NCBI GenBank assembly: GCA_017461285.1 | Contig: JAFTYS010000110.1 | Coordinates: forward strand, 1 to 21,163 | Length of the DNA: 21,163 nucleotides | Direction: 5' to 3' | Source of the DNA: Bacteroidales bacterium | Lineage (GTDB): Bacteria > Bacteroidota > Bacteroidia > Bacteroidales > UBA932 | Part shown: positions 8,030-17,166 of the stretch, one piece after another | Layout: each line of letters begins with the position of its first letter | How positions within the stretch are numbered: the first letter of the stretch is position 1 | Made by a program: the position numbers and the translations under genes | Notes under the pieces: model-generated | What the model was told of the DNA's origin: nothing | Databases searched by the model: none | The model's input: only the letters and a program-made list of their open reading frames with translations

Positions 8030-8551
8030 ATGAAACGACTTTGGGCCATGATTTCTGCTGTTCTGCTATGCATATGCAGTCACGCTCAGCCACGGTTCTG
8101 CCTCGGTATCGACCTTGGAAGCCTTATCAGGAACGGAGGAATAACCGTCACTGCCGGCTGCGGATTCAGCAGCAGATGGTCGGTATCATGGAGGGCGGAG
8201 TGCGGCATCAGCCCGTTCTCCGCCAAAGAGGATAACGAATACGACGAGCATCTCGGAGAATTCGAAGTCCCAAGGGAAAAAACTCAATCAATAAGGAACA
8301 GCAGCGTAGGGTTCCAGTACTGGACAGGTTCCGCATTTGACGGAGTCTATCTGGAAGCCGGAGTCAGATGCACTCAAGACATGAGGGCGGACTGCTGCAT
8401 AGGGGCGGGTTACTGCATCCCCATATGCAAGGGTCTCTGCACGATCATATCAGCCGGAACAGATATCCTGTCGACACTGCGTGAGGGAAAGGCATCGGGG
8501 ACAGGATTGAGCATAGGAGTATATTGGACAATCGGAAAAGTATCGCAATGA
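8030..8551 (+). CDS. Small exported protein of unknown function, upstream of a fimbrillin-like lipoprotein
   Basis: Not assigned to a named family. The first 19 residues form a standard signal peptide (basic MKR, hydrophobic core, SHA cleavage site before Q20). The mature part, about 154 residues, is rich in glycine and alternating polar/hydrophobic stretches such as YLEAGVRC, CIGAGYCIPIC, ISAGTDIL and LSIGVYWTIG. This suggests a small beta-barrel or beta-sandwich of the outer membrane or periplasm. It contains many cysteines for an exported protein. Small exported barrel-like proteins often precede fimbrillin genes in Bacteroidales (for example DUF3575 members), and the spacing to the lipoprotein gene suggests one transcript; membership of DUF3575 itself is only a guess. 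Confidence 0.75.
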   Translation: MKRLWAMISAVLLCICSHAQPRFCLGIDLGSLIRNGGITVTAGCGFSSRWSVSWRAECGISPFSAKEDNEYDEHLGEFEVPREKTQSIRNSSVGFQYWTGSAFDGVYLEAGVRCTQDMRADCCIGAGYCIPICKGLCTIISAGTDILSTLREGKASGTGLSIGVYWTIGKVSQ

Positions 8552-8628
8552 AGACAAGCATGCAAAACAGAAGTCGGGAGAAAAGTATCTATTCTACAAT
8601 TTCTATCAAGCTAATAATTCTACATCTA

Positions 8629-10770
8629 ATGAGGCTCATTCTGAGCACTATCACGACCTTGCTTATTCTCCCGGCGCTGTTTTCATGTACAGAAGTCATC
8701 GACAGTCCGGCAGACGAAGGCAACGGTACGGAAGTAATGACGAAGGTCTCGCTGGAAACTCCGGAAGACTACGCTGTCAGAGGAGCGGTCGACATATTCA
8801 CCTTCAATAATGGAGGTGTCCGGCACCTCGACTCCTACCAGCATATGGATTCGTTTTCCGGGCAGAGCATCGACGTGCGGTCTCAAAGCGGGGAGAAGAC
8901 GTTATTCATATGTACAAACGCCCAGAGGGCCACATACGACTGGACCAGCGTTAATTCTATGGAAGCATTGGACAAAGCATATCTGGAACTTCAGAAAGAA
9001 AAAAGGGAAGCCTTATGCGCGACTGCAACAGGTGAGATAACAGCTGGAAGCGCCGGATCCAACAGATTCGAACTGAGGAGGATGGCAAGCGAGATTGTCC
9101 TCCAGTCTATACGGTGCGACTTCAGCGGAAGCTGTCATGAAGGAGAGCGTATCACTGATGTATGCGTCTACCTTACAAATGTAAATTCGCGCTGTCCGGT
9201 AACGGCTGACGGGGAGATTCTCCCGGGAGAAATCATCAATTCAGGAAAGCTCGACATGGATGACGTCGCAGGATTCAAGGAGCCTGACATGGTATATCAG
9301 AAGCTGGAAAAAGACATTTCCGGCGAGCGGATGAACGTTGGAATGAGTTTCATATGCTATCCCAACACCAGTCTTCAGGAAGGGCCGGGAACTCCTTTCA
9401 CCAGGCTTGTGATCGAAGGAAAGATAAATGGAGAGACGTACTGGTGGCCGATAGACATAAACCGTTCCGGTGGCAGGGATGTTCCCGGAATCAGCAGAAA
9501 CAGCAGATATGTATTCGACATCACAATCTCACGGAAGGGGATGAAGGATCCGGACACGGCAATAAGCGCAGACATGGCGCAAGTGCTTATGAGCGTACTT
9601 CCTTGGAAGGAAACGGATGACAAGCGGGTAATGTTCCAGAACACAAGAATCATATTGAAGACTCCCGGATCAGGGACGAAGGCAGTGCTCACGGAAGAAG
9701 GCAAGGTCAATGACATGAATATCCTGGCATTTGCCGACGGCGTATTGGAGAAATCCTTATGGGAGAGCCGCATTCAAGGAGACGGAGATCTGGACTTCGA
9801 CATCTCTTTGGTCAAAGGCAGGACCTATACAATAGCCGCATTTGCAAATCTGGGAAAAAGGCTGAAGCCGAAAGATCATGCAGAGCTGGAGAAGACCATT
9901 GTGGAGATGCCTGAAGAAGACGGATTCAGGAACGGACTTCCGATGAGCGCAATGATTGAAGACATTACGCCCGATGATGATGGAAGCATGACGATGGAGC
10001 TGGTCAGAATGACCGCAAAGATAAGCATCAGGATGGACAGGAGCCGCTTGGCCAAGGACGTCAGGCTCACCGTAAGAAATGTCCGCATAGGAAACTGCCC
10101 GAAATATGTATCCGTCATAGGACCGTCAAAGGCTGAATCATATCACGATGTCTTTGAAAGGGGTTTCGAACTTACGCCGGACCAGTGCCGGTCGCTGAAT
10201 GTATCCGGCCACGCAGGATTGAGCGATTATGTGTCTGTCTACATGTTTGAAAATATGCAGGGCGAAGACATTACCGTCGATGCATCATCATTCATCGAAA
10301 TGGAGATGGATTATCTGTCCACTGAACTCATCAGTTACGACAGCCCGCTCATCTACAGGTTCTACATTGAGGACGAGGAAGGCGGATACGACATCGAAAG
10401 AAACAGCCATTACCACTTCACCGTCACCCCTGAAGGCGACGGACTGTCAGCAAGCGGTTGGAGCATAGACAAGAGCGGCATCGGCCCCGTAATACCGGTC
10501 TTCGAGATCATGCCGGGAGACCTGGTTGAAGGACATGTGGGTGATACCGTCAGGGTCTGGTGTGAATGCTATCCCCGCACCGCGCCGTTCGATCCCGGAT
10601 ATGAAGAGCTGGCTTATGACAAGAGCAGAGGCATCTACGACTATAAGGTCGACGATGACGGACATGGGGTAACATTATACCTGAAGAAGCCCGGGGCGGG
10701 CATTGTATACATGAGTGCCGGAGAACCGATAAACAGAAGCGGGATGGTCCTGATCAATGTTCTGCCTTAG
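8629..10770 (+). CDS. Fimbrillin-like lipoprotein with two tandem fimbrillin domains
   Basis: Large surface lipoprotein (713 residues from ATG 8629), probably a fimbrial subunit or adhesin. This start gives an ideal lipoprotein signal, MRLILSTITTLLILPALFSC, with the lipidated cysteine at 20. The frame extends upstream: an ATG at 8548 overlaps the previous stop as ATGA, but would put an unlikely 27 extra residues before the signal. Two similar halves are visible. The first reaches SRYVFDITISRKG and VLPWKETDD; the second runs from about RIILKTPGSGTK to SHYHFTVTPEGD and ASGWSIDKSG, both being the strand-plus-tryptophan pattern that ends fimbrillin domains. The last 90 residues look like an extra beta-sandwich (VIPVFEIMPGDL onward). 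Its stop overlaps that of uvrA, convergent, by 3 bp within TTAG. Confidence 0.8.
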   Translation: MRLILSTITTLLILPALFSCTEVIDSPADEGNGTEVMTKVSLETPEDYAVRGAVDIFTFNNGGVRHLDSYQHMDSFSGQSIDVRSQSGEKTLFICTNAQRATYDWTSVNSMEALDKAYLELQKEKREALCATATGEITAGSAGSNRFELRRMASEIVLQSIRCDFSGSCHEGERITDVCVYLTNVNSRCPVTADGEILPGEIINSGKLDMDDVAGFKEPDMVYQKLEKDISGERMNVGMSFICYPNTSLQEGPGTPFTRLVIEGKINGETYWWPIDINRSGGRDVPGISRNSRYVFDITISRKGMKDPDTAISADMAQVLMSVLPWKETDDKRVMFQNTRIILKTPGSGTKAVLTEEGKVNDMNILAFADGVLEKSLWESRIQGDGDLDFDISLVKGRTYTIAAFANLGKRLKPKDHAELEKTIVEMPEEDGFRNGLPMSAMIEDITPDDDGSMTMELVRMTAKISIRMDRSRLAKDVRLTVRNVRIGNCPKYVSVIGPSKAESYHDVFERGFELTPDQCRSLNVSGHAGLSDYVSVYMFENMQGEDITVDASSFIEMEMDYLSTELISYDSPLIYRFYIEDEEGGYDIERNSHYHFTVTPEGDGLSASGWSIDKSGIGPVIPVFEIMPGDLVEGHVGDTVRVWCECYPRTAPFDPGYEELAYDKSRGIYDYKVDDDGHGVTLYLKKPGAGIVYMSAGEPINRSGMVLINVLP

Positions 10771-13634
10771 CGGAGGTACTCTGCCGTATGCGATTCACTG
10801 CACGCGGCCAGGTCTTCCGGAGTACCGGCAAAGACCAGATTTCCGCCTGCATCTCCGGCTTCCGGACCGAGATCGATCACCCAGTCGGCAGCACGGATCA
10901 CATCCAGATTGTGCTCTACCACGACTATAGTATGGCCCTTTGCAAGAAGGGCATCGAACGACTTGAGAAGCTTCTCCACATCATAGAAATGCAGACCTGT
11001 GGTCGGCTCGTCGAAGATGAACAGTATCTTCTGCTGCTTGGACTTCGACGCCTGTTCGCCGCTCATCGAGAGGAAATATGCGAGTTTGATGCGCTGGCTC
11101 TCACCGCCCGACAAAGTGCTGCTGCTTTGTCCGAGCTTTATGTATGACAAGCCTACATCCACCAGAGGCTGGAGCCTTTCAGCGATCCTCTTCGCAACAG
11201 GATCGTCCTGTGATCCGAAGAAAGATATGGCCTCATCTACGCTCATGTTGAGTATGTCGTCTATGTTCTTTTCCTTATAGCGCACTTCCAGAATACCAGG
11301 TCTGAACCTCTTGCCGCCGCAGGATTCACATACCATGGACACATCGGCCATGAACTGCATTCCTATCTTTACGAATCCTTCGCCCTGACATTCCGGACAC
11401 CTACCTCCGTCGATATTGAAAGAGAAATGGGACGGTGTGTATCCGTTCATCCTGGCATACTGCTGGTCGGACAGAAGCTTTCTGATGTCATCATATACCT
11501 TGAGGTATGTCACGGCATTCGATCGGGAGCTCTTTCCGATCGGATTCTGGTCCACATACTCCACCTGAGTGATGCGGTCCAGGCTTCCTGAAAGGCCTCT
11601 GAATGTGCCCGGGGCCGAACCTGCCTGGTTTATATGGCGATATAGTGCAGGATAAAGTATGTCTCCCACCAGGGACGACTTTCCGCTTCCGCTGACACCT
11701 GTAACCACCGTAAGGACCCCGAGAGGGAACTTCACGTTTATATCCTTCAGGTTGTGTTCCATCGCACCTTCAACGGTGATGGAATAGTTCCATGAATGTT
11801 TGTTCCTGACATAGCGGGCCCTGTCCCCTCCAAGATACTGCAGGGTAAGCGACTTCTCACGTTCTTCCTGACTCTTCTCCCCTTCGAGAGATCCCTGGAA
11901 GACGATCTCTCCACCGTTGACTCCGGCCTTCGGACCGATATCTATGATAAGGTCGGCCGCCCTCATTATCTCCTCGTCATGCTCGACGACGACAACAGTA
12001 TTGCCGATGTCGCGCAGACGCTTCAGAACGTCTATCAGCCTTGCAGTATCCTTCGGATGAAGGCCTATGCTCGGCTCGTCAAGTATGTAGAGCGAACCGA
12101 CAAGAGAGCTTCCCAGAGCTGTGACAAGATTGACTCTCTGACTTTCACCGCCCGACAGCGTGTTTGATGTACGGTTCAGCGTAAGGTAGCCCAGACCGAC
12201 ATCAAGGATATATCTCAACCTGGACTCGATTTCCTCCACAGCCTTGCGTACCACCTTATACTCCCAATCCTCAAGTGAAAGATTCTCGAAGAAAGACAGC
12301 AGCTGCTCCACATTCATGCACAGAAGTTCGTGGATGGTCTTTCCGCCCAACTTCACATACATCGCTTCCTTACGGAGCCTGCTGCCTCCGCATTCCTTGC
12401 AGACCGTCCTGCCGGAGTAGCGGCTGAGCATGTATTTGTACTGTACCTTATACCTGTTGGATTCGACCCACTTGAAGAACTCGTTCAGGCCGAATATGGA
12501 ATCCTCCTCCGTTGGTCCCTGGCATCCGTTCCAGATAAGGTCCCTTATTTCCTGGCTGAGGTTGCAGTACGGTTCGAAGATCGGTATGCCGTAGCGGGCG
12601 GAGTTCCTTACCAGCTGGTCCTTGAACCAGCCCATCTTCTCCCCTCGCCAGCACGCTATAGCGCCGTCATATATGGTCTTGCTCTTGTCAGGAACGACAA
12701 GGTCCTCGCTGATGCCGATGATCTGGCCCAGACCGCCGCATACGGGGCATGCGCCCAGAGGGCTGTTGAAGCTGAACATGTATTCATCCGGCCTTGCGAA
12801 CTCGATTCCGTCGGCTTCAAAACGGTTTATAAAGCCTTTCATCTCCACTTCCATGGAATCCGCACGCTCCTTCCTCACGAGAAGAGATCCGTTGCCCTTG
12901 TCGAAGGCCGAATCGATCGAAGCATGGAGACGGGTCTGAAGGTCTTCCCAGTCTGTCTGGGAATAGGATTCTTCCGGAAGTCCGTCCGTCGTGGCAGGGA
13001 CCTTCAGCCTGTCTATAAGAAGATAAAGTTCAGACGGGTACTCCCCTGTCTGCGCCATCTTCATGACTTCCTCGATACGCACAGCCCTATCGGTGAAGAA
13101 ACGGGAATATCCTTCTTCCTTCAGCTGAAGCATGAGCTCGACCTTGTCTTCTCTTGCATCCCAGTTCAGATCGGCAAGAAGATATACTGCAGACGCTCCC
13201 CCTTCAAAGATGTATCTCATGACATCGCCTGCCGTATGGCACTTGACTTCCTCGCCTGTGACAGGCGAGTATGTGCGCCCGATACGGGCGAAGATCATAC
13301 GCAGATAGTCGTATATCTCCGTGCTTGTAGCTATCGTAGAGCGTGGATTGCGGGTATTCACCTTCTGCTCGATGGCGATTGCGGGAGGTATGCCTTCGAT
13401 AAGCTCGACATCCGGCTTCGACATACGTCCGAGGAACTGCCTGGCATATGAAGACAGGCTCTCCGCAAAGCGTCTCTGGCCTTCGGCGAAGAGTGTGTCG
13501 AAGGCAAGGGATGACTTTCCCGAACCGGATATGCCCGTAATGACCACGAACTTGCCTCGCGGTATTTCTACAGTTATATCCTTCAGGTTGTTTACCTTGG
13601 CCTTTCTTACTATTATGTTCCCTTCTTCTGCCAT
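10767..13634 (-). CDS. uvrA: Excinuclease ABC subunit A
   Basis: DNA-damage sensor of nucleotide excision repair; a cytoplasmic dimeric ATPase that loads UvrB at lesions. At 955 residues it is full length. Both ABC modules are intact: Walker A motifs GISGSGKSS (34-42) and GVSGSGKSS, signature sequences [12 protein letters not shown] and [12 protein letters not shown], and Walker B regions [12 protein letters not shown] and [12 protein letters not shown]. Zinc-binding CxxC pairs are seen in CPVCGG/CKECGG and in CPECQG/CESCGG. The ATG at 13634 is well placed. Upstream, TTTTG (13668-13672 on the minus strand), an 18-nt spacer and TAATATTG (13642-13649) could form its own promoter with an almost leaderless transcript. 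The RyR operon ends at a terminator just upstream, so uvrA is probably a separate unit. Confidence 0.98.
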   Translation of the reverse strand: MAEEGNIIVRKAKVNNLKDITVEIPRGKFVVITGISGSGKSSLAFDTLFAEGQRRFAESLSSYARQFLGRMSKPDVELIEGIPPAIAIEQKVNTRNPRSTIATSTEIYDYLRMIFARIGRTYSPVTGEEVKCHTAGDVMRYIFEGGASAVYLLADLNWDAREDKVELMLQLKEEGYSRFFTDRAVRIEEVMKMAQTGEYPSELYLLIDRLKVPATTDGLPEESYSQTDWEDLQTRLHASIDSAFDKGNGSLLVRKERADSMEVEMKGFINRFEADGIEFARPDEYMFSFNSPLGACPVCGGLGQIIGISEDLVVPDKSKTIYDGAIACWRGEKMGWFKDQLVRNSARYGIPIFEPYCNLSQEIRDLIWNGCQGPTEEDSIFGLNEFFKWVESNRYKVQYKYMLSRYSGRTVCKECGGSRLRKEAMYVKLGGKTIHELLCMNVEQLLSFFENLSLEDWEYKVVRKAVEEIESRLRYILDVGLGYLTLNRTSNTLSGGESQRVNLVTALGSSLVGSLYILDEPSIGLHPKDTARLIDVLKRLRDIGNTVVVVEHDEEIMRAADLIIDIGPKAGVNGGEIVFQGSLEGEKSQEEREKSLTLQYLGGDRARYVRNKHSWNYSITVEGAMEHNLKDINVKFPLGVLTVVTGVSGSGKSSLVGDILYPALYRHINQAGSAPGTFRGLSGSLDRITQVEYVDQNPIGKSSRSNAVTYLKVYDDIRKLLSDQQYARMNGYTPSHFSFNIDGGRCPECQGEGFVKIGMQFMADVSMVCESCGGKRFRPGILEVRYKEKNIDDILNMSVDEAISFFGSQDDPVAKRIAERLQPLVDVGLSYIKLGQSSSTLSGGESQRIKLAYFLSMSGEQASKSKQQKILFIFDEPTTGLHFYDVEKLLKSFDALLAKGHTIVVVEHNLDVIRAADWVIDLGPEAGDAGGNLVFAGTPEDLAACSESHTAEYLR

Positions 13635-13668
13635 ATGCCGTCAATATTATCGGAGCCCGTAAAATTAC

Positions 13669-13700
13669 AAAAAAATGCCCGAACTGCATCAGTCCGGGCA
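13669..13700 (-). terminator. Intrinsic terminator of the RyR operon
   Basis: On the minus strand TGCCCG (13695-13700) pairs with CGGGCA (13676-13681). The stem continues inward after one mismatch with CAGT/ACTG around a 3-nt loop and is followed by seven Ts. It begins 5 bp after the stop of the small RyR gene, so it ends that operon before uvrA. Confidence 0.85.
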
Positions 13701-13705
13701 AAGAA

Positions 13706-13990
13706 TTATTTGCTGATGGTGTAGCCTTGGGCAATGATGAACTTCAAGGTTTCCATGGAAGTTCTTCTGTCATAGTCCTTTTCCACTTCGGACAGTTCCT
13801 CATACGGGACCAGACACGGATGCTGCTTGAGCGCATCATTCCTCGGTCCCCTGGTCCATCCGTCCGCGATACGGCCCGCCGCCCAGACTTCATGGACATT
13901 CTTCGCCAGAGCCTCGCCCAGCACCTTCAGGTCATCCGGAATCTCAATGTCGGCCGTATCTACCGGCCGTGGAGTGTAGGTCTTGTCCAT
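13706..13990 (-). CDS. Stand-alone RyR domain protein
   Basis: The 94-residue protein is a single RyR domain, the module named after animal ryanodine receptors. Signature elements are TPRPVDT at the start, AKNVHEVWAAGRIADGWTRG with tryptophans 36 and 45, HPCLVPYEELSEVEKDYDR, and the closing helix ETLKFIIAQGY. No other domain, signal or membrane segment is present, so it is a free cytoplasmic copy. It is the last gene of the six-gene operon, 11 bp after the channel-RyR gene, and a terminator follows at once. Bacterial RyR domains have been proposed to bind nucleotide-derived ligands; here it could act as ligand sensor, buffer or partner of the channel protein. That role is inferred. Confidence 0.9.
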   Translation of the reverse strand: MDKTYTPRPVDTADIEIPDDLKVLGEALAKNVHEVWAAGRIADGWTRGPRNDALKQHPCLVPYEELSEVEKDYDRRTSMETLKFIIAQGYTISK

Positions 13991-14001
13991 ATCAGTAACG
14001 T

Positions 14002-15984
14002 TTAACGCATCACATCTATTATATTCCTCACAATAGCCCTGTCATAGTCTTTAGACCCTTCCAGAAGTTCATCGTATGGAGCTATATCCTTGTTCTGGAA
14101 CAATGTCTTCTTTTTCTTATTATGCTCGTCCTTCGCCGCCTTCTTCACCTCATCATCCTTAGATTCAAACCTAACCTTGAAATCCATACGTTCTTCATAA
14201 TCGAAAGCCTTGAATCCGACCAGAAGACGTTCCATATTCCATCGGTTGTGCTCAACTTCAGACAGGATTTCAACCTGGTCTTCCGACAAGGACTGATACG
14301 GCATCTCCACCTCCACTCCGACACTCCTCAATTTCACAGGTATCGAATTGGCAGAATACAGATTTGACTGCTGGAACGCATACTGCATCTTGAACCAGCT
14401 GTCATCCAACGACTTATCATCCGGCATAGCGACAAAATCATATGTATGATCGTACAGATAGCTGATTCTCTTGGCACGCTTAAGCCGCTCCCTGTATTGC
14501 ATGTCATAACATTCAGACTTCATGCCGAAAGGATATATGTGGGCAAACCTGTCAGATCTCTTGGCGGTCTTGAGAACTTCTCCACTTGATTTCTGGTAAA
14601 CAAAAATCGGAATATCCTTCTCATATATCGACGATGGAAGATACAAAGCCACAGCGACATTCGTTTCGGGTTCATGATTGCAAACAGCTATCGAAAGGTA
14701 TTCCGTCTCACCATCAGCCTCCGCGCATTTCTTAAGATAATCCCTTACCGGTTCTGACTCGATTCCACCATCCAGGAACTCCCACTCGACATCAAGAAAT
14801 CCTTTACCGTCATAAGCATGAGGACCGAGGAATTTCTGAAGAGGTTTATATTCCTTACCCTGATCGTTCCCTTCCGAATCCCAACTGATATATCTGGCAT
14901 ATGACAGATCCATCAGATTGGAGAAATGGCCTCGGAAGAAATCCATTTCCTGTCTGATATTCTCACTTACGAACGTAATCTTTGTCCTTTTATTTCCACC
15001 CTTGCTGAAATTCGGGAAATGGCATATATGAGCTGCAGTCATAGCCATGGCGTATGCCATCTGCGTCATTCCTACAATTACAAGGTGAACAGTTGCTTCG
15101 CTGTCCTTACTAATGCCGTTTCTATCCAATGCCGGATATGGAATACCATCCTCATAGTCTCTTGAAACAAAAACACGCTGGGCGGCATTTTCAAGTTCAT
15201 TGATTACTGTCAGCCTAAGATTTCCGAAAGAACCGCTGTCAGACTTATAATAGAACACATGTTCCGAAGACAAACGTTCCAGAACCAGAAAACAGTTGAT
15301 CGGATGGGAGGACTCTCCACACACCTTCTTCAGAGAAGACCAGCACTCCAGGTTCAATGCATCATGCATCTCCTCACCGTCTTCTCCCAGAATATAAATG
15401 CTCTCCGCCTCCTGCGCTTCGACGCTTGACAATGACGCAGGAATGGTTCTATCACCATAAAGCACGTATAAATTAGAGTCCGACGCCTCAGGAATACGTG
15501 AAAAGACGAACTCCCGGGCCTTCTCCGCATCACGCTTTGTAAATATTACAATATCACGTTCCTTATTGGCGGGATCCTTGAGAACGGACTTGATTATGTT
15601 AAGCAGCATTGCGTTTGAACCCAGAATCAGGACATGATTCTGAAAACGGTATCTGACCTGTCCGCGGGAGAATGACTCCAGACGACGGCTTAAAGAGTTG
15701 CCTATGACATTGATGATGAAACTGGTGAATACGACCGCGCCTGTAAGTGTAACAAAGAGCTGCACCCATGTATTGCCGTTTTCTTCATCACTGCCGACAA
15801 ACGAACCAGGATCAAGCATAAGCTCCACCACACGCCATGATTCTACCTTGAAGAGCGCGCCCATTCCCACCCAGAAAAGTGACACGGCCACCAAGATGAT
15901 GACTATCCATAAATACTGCGCCCAGTTTCCCCTATAGAAAGACCGGTCAAAAAACTGAAGAAATTTTCTATTTAGCCGTCTCAT
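14002..15984 (-). CDS. CASTOR/POLLUX-like channel protein with Rossmann regulatory region and C-terminal RyR domain
   Basis: Predicted membrane cation channel or channel-like effector (660 residues from ATG 15984; the frame is open 36 codons further, but this start overlaps the upstream gene by only 17 bp). Helix 1 spans about 22-44. LDPGSF, a short hydrophilic stretch and helix 2 at about 74-96 follow, then SLSRRLESFSRGQVRYRFQNHVLILGSN: the two-helix-plus-Rossmann order known from CASTOR/POLLUX/DMI1-type and RCK channels. A second Rossmann-like strand, ATVHLVIVGMTQMAYAMAM, lies near 335. The C-terminal 100 residues form a divergent RyR domain (EVEHNRWNMERLLVGF, then DIAPYDELLEGSKDYDRAIV) interrupted by about 35 charged residues rich in lysine. 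Ion selectivity cannot be read. Context suggests opening in response to a small ligand. Confidence 0.8.
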   Translation of the reverse strand: MRRLNRKFLQFFDRSFYRGNWAQYLWIVIILVAVSLFWVGMGALFKVESWRVVELMLDPGSFVGSDEENGNTWVQLFVTLTGAVVFTSFIINVIGNSLSRRLESFSRGQVRYRFQNHVLILGSNAMLLNIIKSVLKDPANKERDIVIFTKRDAEKAREFVFSRIPEASDSNLYVLYGDRTIPASLSSVEAQEAESIYILGEDGEEMHDALNLECWSSLKKVCGESSHPINCFLVLERLSSEHVFYYKSDSGSFGNLRLTVINELENAAQRVFVSRDYEDGIPYPALDRNGISKDSEATVHLVIVGMTQMAYAMAMTAAHICHFPNFSKGGNKRTKITFVSENIRQEMDFFRGHFSNLMDLSYARYISWDSEGNDQGKEYKPLQKFLGPHAYDGKGFLDVEWEFLDGGIESEPVRDYLKKCAEADGETEYLSIAVCNHEPETNVAVALYLPSSIYEKDIPIFVYQKSSGEVLKTAKRSDRFAHIYPFGMKSECYDMQYRERLKRAKRISYLYDHTYDFVAMPDDKSLDDSWFKMQYAFQQSNLYSANSIPVKLRSVGVEVEMPYQSLSEDQVEILSEVEHNRWNMERLLVGFKAFDYEERMDFKVRFESKDDEVKKAAKDEHNKKKKTLFQNKDIAPYDELLEGSKDYDRAIVRNIIDVMR

Positions 15985-16423
15985 TGTCAGCTTGCTTTTT
16001 ATCTTTAAGACAATCATCCAAAGATTGTTTAGCGACTTCATCGAAGTATTTGAAAAGACGTGCGTTATGGGCTTCCATCTCCCGAGCCACACAATTCAGA
16101 TAGCGCTCATAGGTCTGCATGTCGGCACGGTAGCGCCTTATCAATACGATCATCGTAACAATGAAGGAGGTCATCCATGCCACCAGAGCACATATGATAA
16201 GCGTCACACAGCAGACAGTGTTCAGACCATCCAGTCCGTCCTCGACCATCAATCCTACAAATAATGCAAGTGCAATGAAATGCAGCAGCAGAGTCAGAAA
16301 GACCCCCCAGCGTATCGACGGTTTTTTACATGGTACACATTTCTGCTGAATTCTTGTAATATCCTTGTCCATCTTCAGGATATCGTTCCAGAAATCATTA
16401 ATATTACCCATATTTTCAATCAT
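15968..16423 (-). CDS. Small two-helix membrane protein, unknown
   Basis: Not recognised. The 151-residue protein has a hydrophilic N-terminus with three lysine/cysteine-rich residues runs (QQKCVPCKKPS), then two membrane helices, at about 37-60 (WGVFLTLLLHFIALALFVGL) and 70-98 (CCVTLIICALVAWMTSFIV), joined by a short acidic loop, and a cytoplasmic-looking helical tail of about 50 residues (YRADMQTYERYLNCVAREME). It starts 6 bp after the PrsW gene ends and overlaps the start of the channel-RyR gene by 17 bp, so translation is probably coupled to that of the channel. An in-frame ATG at 16411 is an alternative start. A plausible role is an accessory subunit of the channel or a substrate of the protease; neither is shown by sequence. 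Confidence 0.75.
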   Translation of the reverse strand: MIENMGNINDFWNDILKMDKDITRIQQKCVPCKKPSIRWGVFLTLLLHFIALALFVGLMVEDGLDGLNTVCCVTLIICALVAWMTSFIVTMIVLIRRYRADMQTYERYLNCVAREMEAHNARLFKYFDEVAKQSLDDCLKDKKQADNETAK

Positions 16424-16429
16424 TAAGTT

Positions 16430-17140
16430 TTACTGTATCACACCATCATTCCTAAGATGCTCCTGTATCTTCCTGCTGCAGTACTTGCGAAGACTGTTGC
16501 AGAAGAAAAGGAAAAGTATCATGATCAGCAGCGCAGGAACAGGGCTGACATCTGTTACGGACAAAAGCGTATTGTATATTCCATGAGCCATAATAGGAGC
16601 TATGAGCACAAGATACCTGTCACGCGCCGGAGCAAGAGGATCAAACCTGACCAGAGAATAATAATAGCCCATCAGGATTCCGTTGAAGAAATGGCCCGGA
16701 ACGGCAAACAGAGCCCTCATGATGCCGACAGACACCCAGTCGTCGTAATTCGTGAAAAGATACATTATGTTCTCAAAAGCAGCAAAGCCCAAGGCCACGC
16801 AAGACGCATATACGATGCCGTCCATATGTTCATTGAAATACGCGCTGCTCCTTACAAGAAGCCAGAACATCAGGAATTTTGCAATTTCCTCCGGAATGGC
16901 GGCTCCAAAGAAAGAACTGGCCACAGCACCCCAGAAGGTCACGGGCTCATCCACATAGAATCCGAGTCTTCCTAAAGGGCCGGATATCATCAGGGACACA
17001 AAGATCGAGATGACTCCATAGCCAAACGCCTTGAGAAGTTCCTTGACCGGTTCCTGCTGGAATTTATCTTTGCGATAGATGTAATAAAAGAGCACGACAG
17101 CCGGCGCCAGAGCCGCAGCGGTAATAATCAGTCCTTCCAT
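16430..17140 (-). CDS. PrsW-type intramembrane glutamic protease
   Basis: Polytopic membrane protein of 236 residues in the PrsW/CPBP-like protease superfamily. PrsW of Bacillus cleaves an anti-sigma factor within the membrane; homologues serve varied signalling roles. Conserved elements are the cytoplasmic-edge EEIAK (E84, E85, K88), GFAAFENIMY (E123, N124), MRALFAVPGHFFNG (H150) and IMAHGIYN (H186), which together make up the family active site. About seven hydrophobic segments are visible, starting at residue 1. It lies 26 bp after the unknown 279-residue gene and 6 bp before the small membrane protein gene, inside the RyR operon. No sigma/anti-sigma pair is encoded nearby, so the substrate may be an operon partner, such as the small membrane protein. 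Confidence 0.9.
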   Translation of the reverse strand: MEGLIITAAALAPAVVLFYYIYRKDKFQQEPVKELLKAFGYGVISIFVSLMISGPLGRLGFYVDEPVTFWGAVASSFFGAAIPEEIAKFLMFWLLVRSSAYFNEHMDGIVYASCVALGFAAFENIMYLFTNYDDWVSVGIMRALFAVPGHFFNGILMGYYYSLVRFDPLAPARDRYLVLIAPIMAHGIYNTLLSVTDVSPVPALLIMILFLFFCNSLRKYCSRKIQEHLRNDGVIQ

Positions 17141-17166
17141 AACTTTATATTAATCTGATTTATAAA

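Noticed and set aside
8524..8628. Earlier starts for the fimbrillin-like lipoprotein (TTG 8524, ATG 8548)
   Set aside because: They would put a long polar extension before the lipoprotein signal, whereas ATG 8629 gives a standard 19-residue signal and lipobox. The ATGA overlap at 8548 keeps some doubt.
12330..13451. 373-codon open frame on the + strand
   Set aside because: It lies entirely antisense to uvrA, which is certain. The product has no recognisable motif and is rich in Arg/His/Leu as expected from the shadow of a conserved gene.
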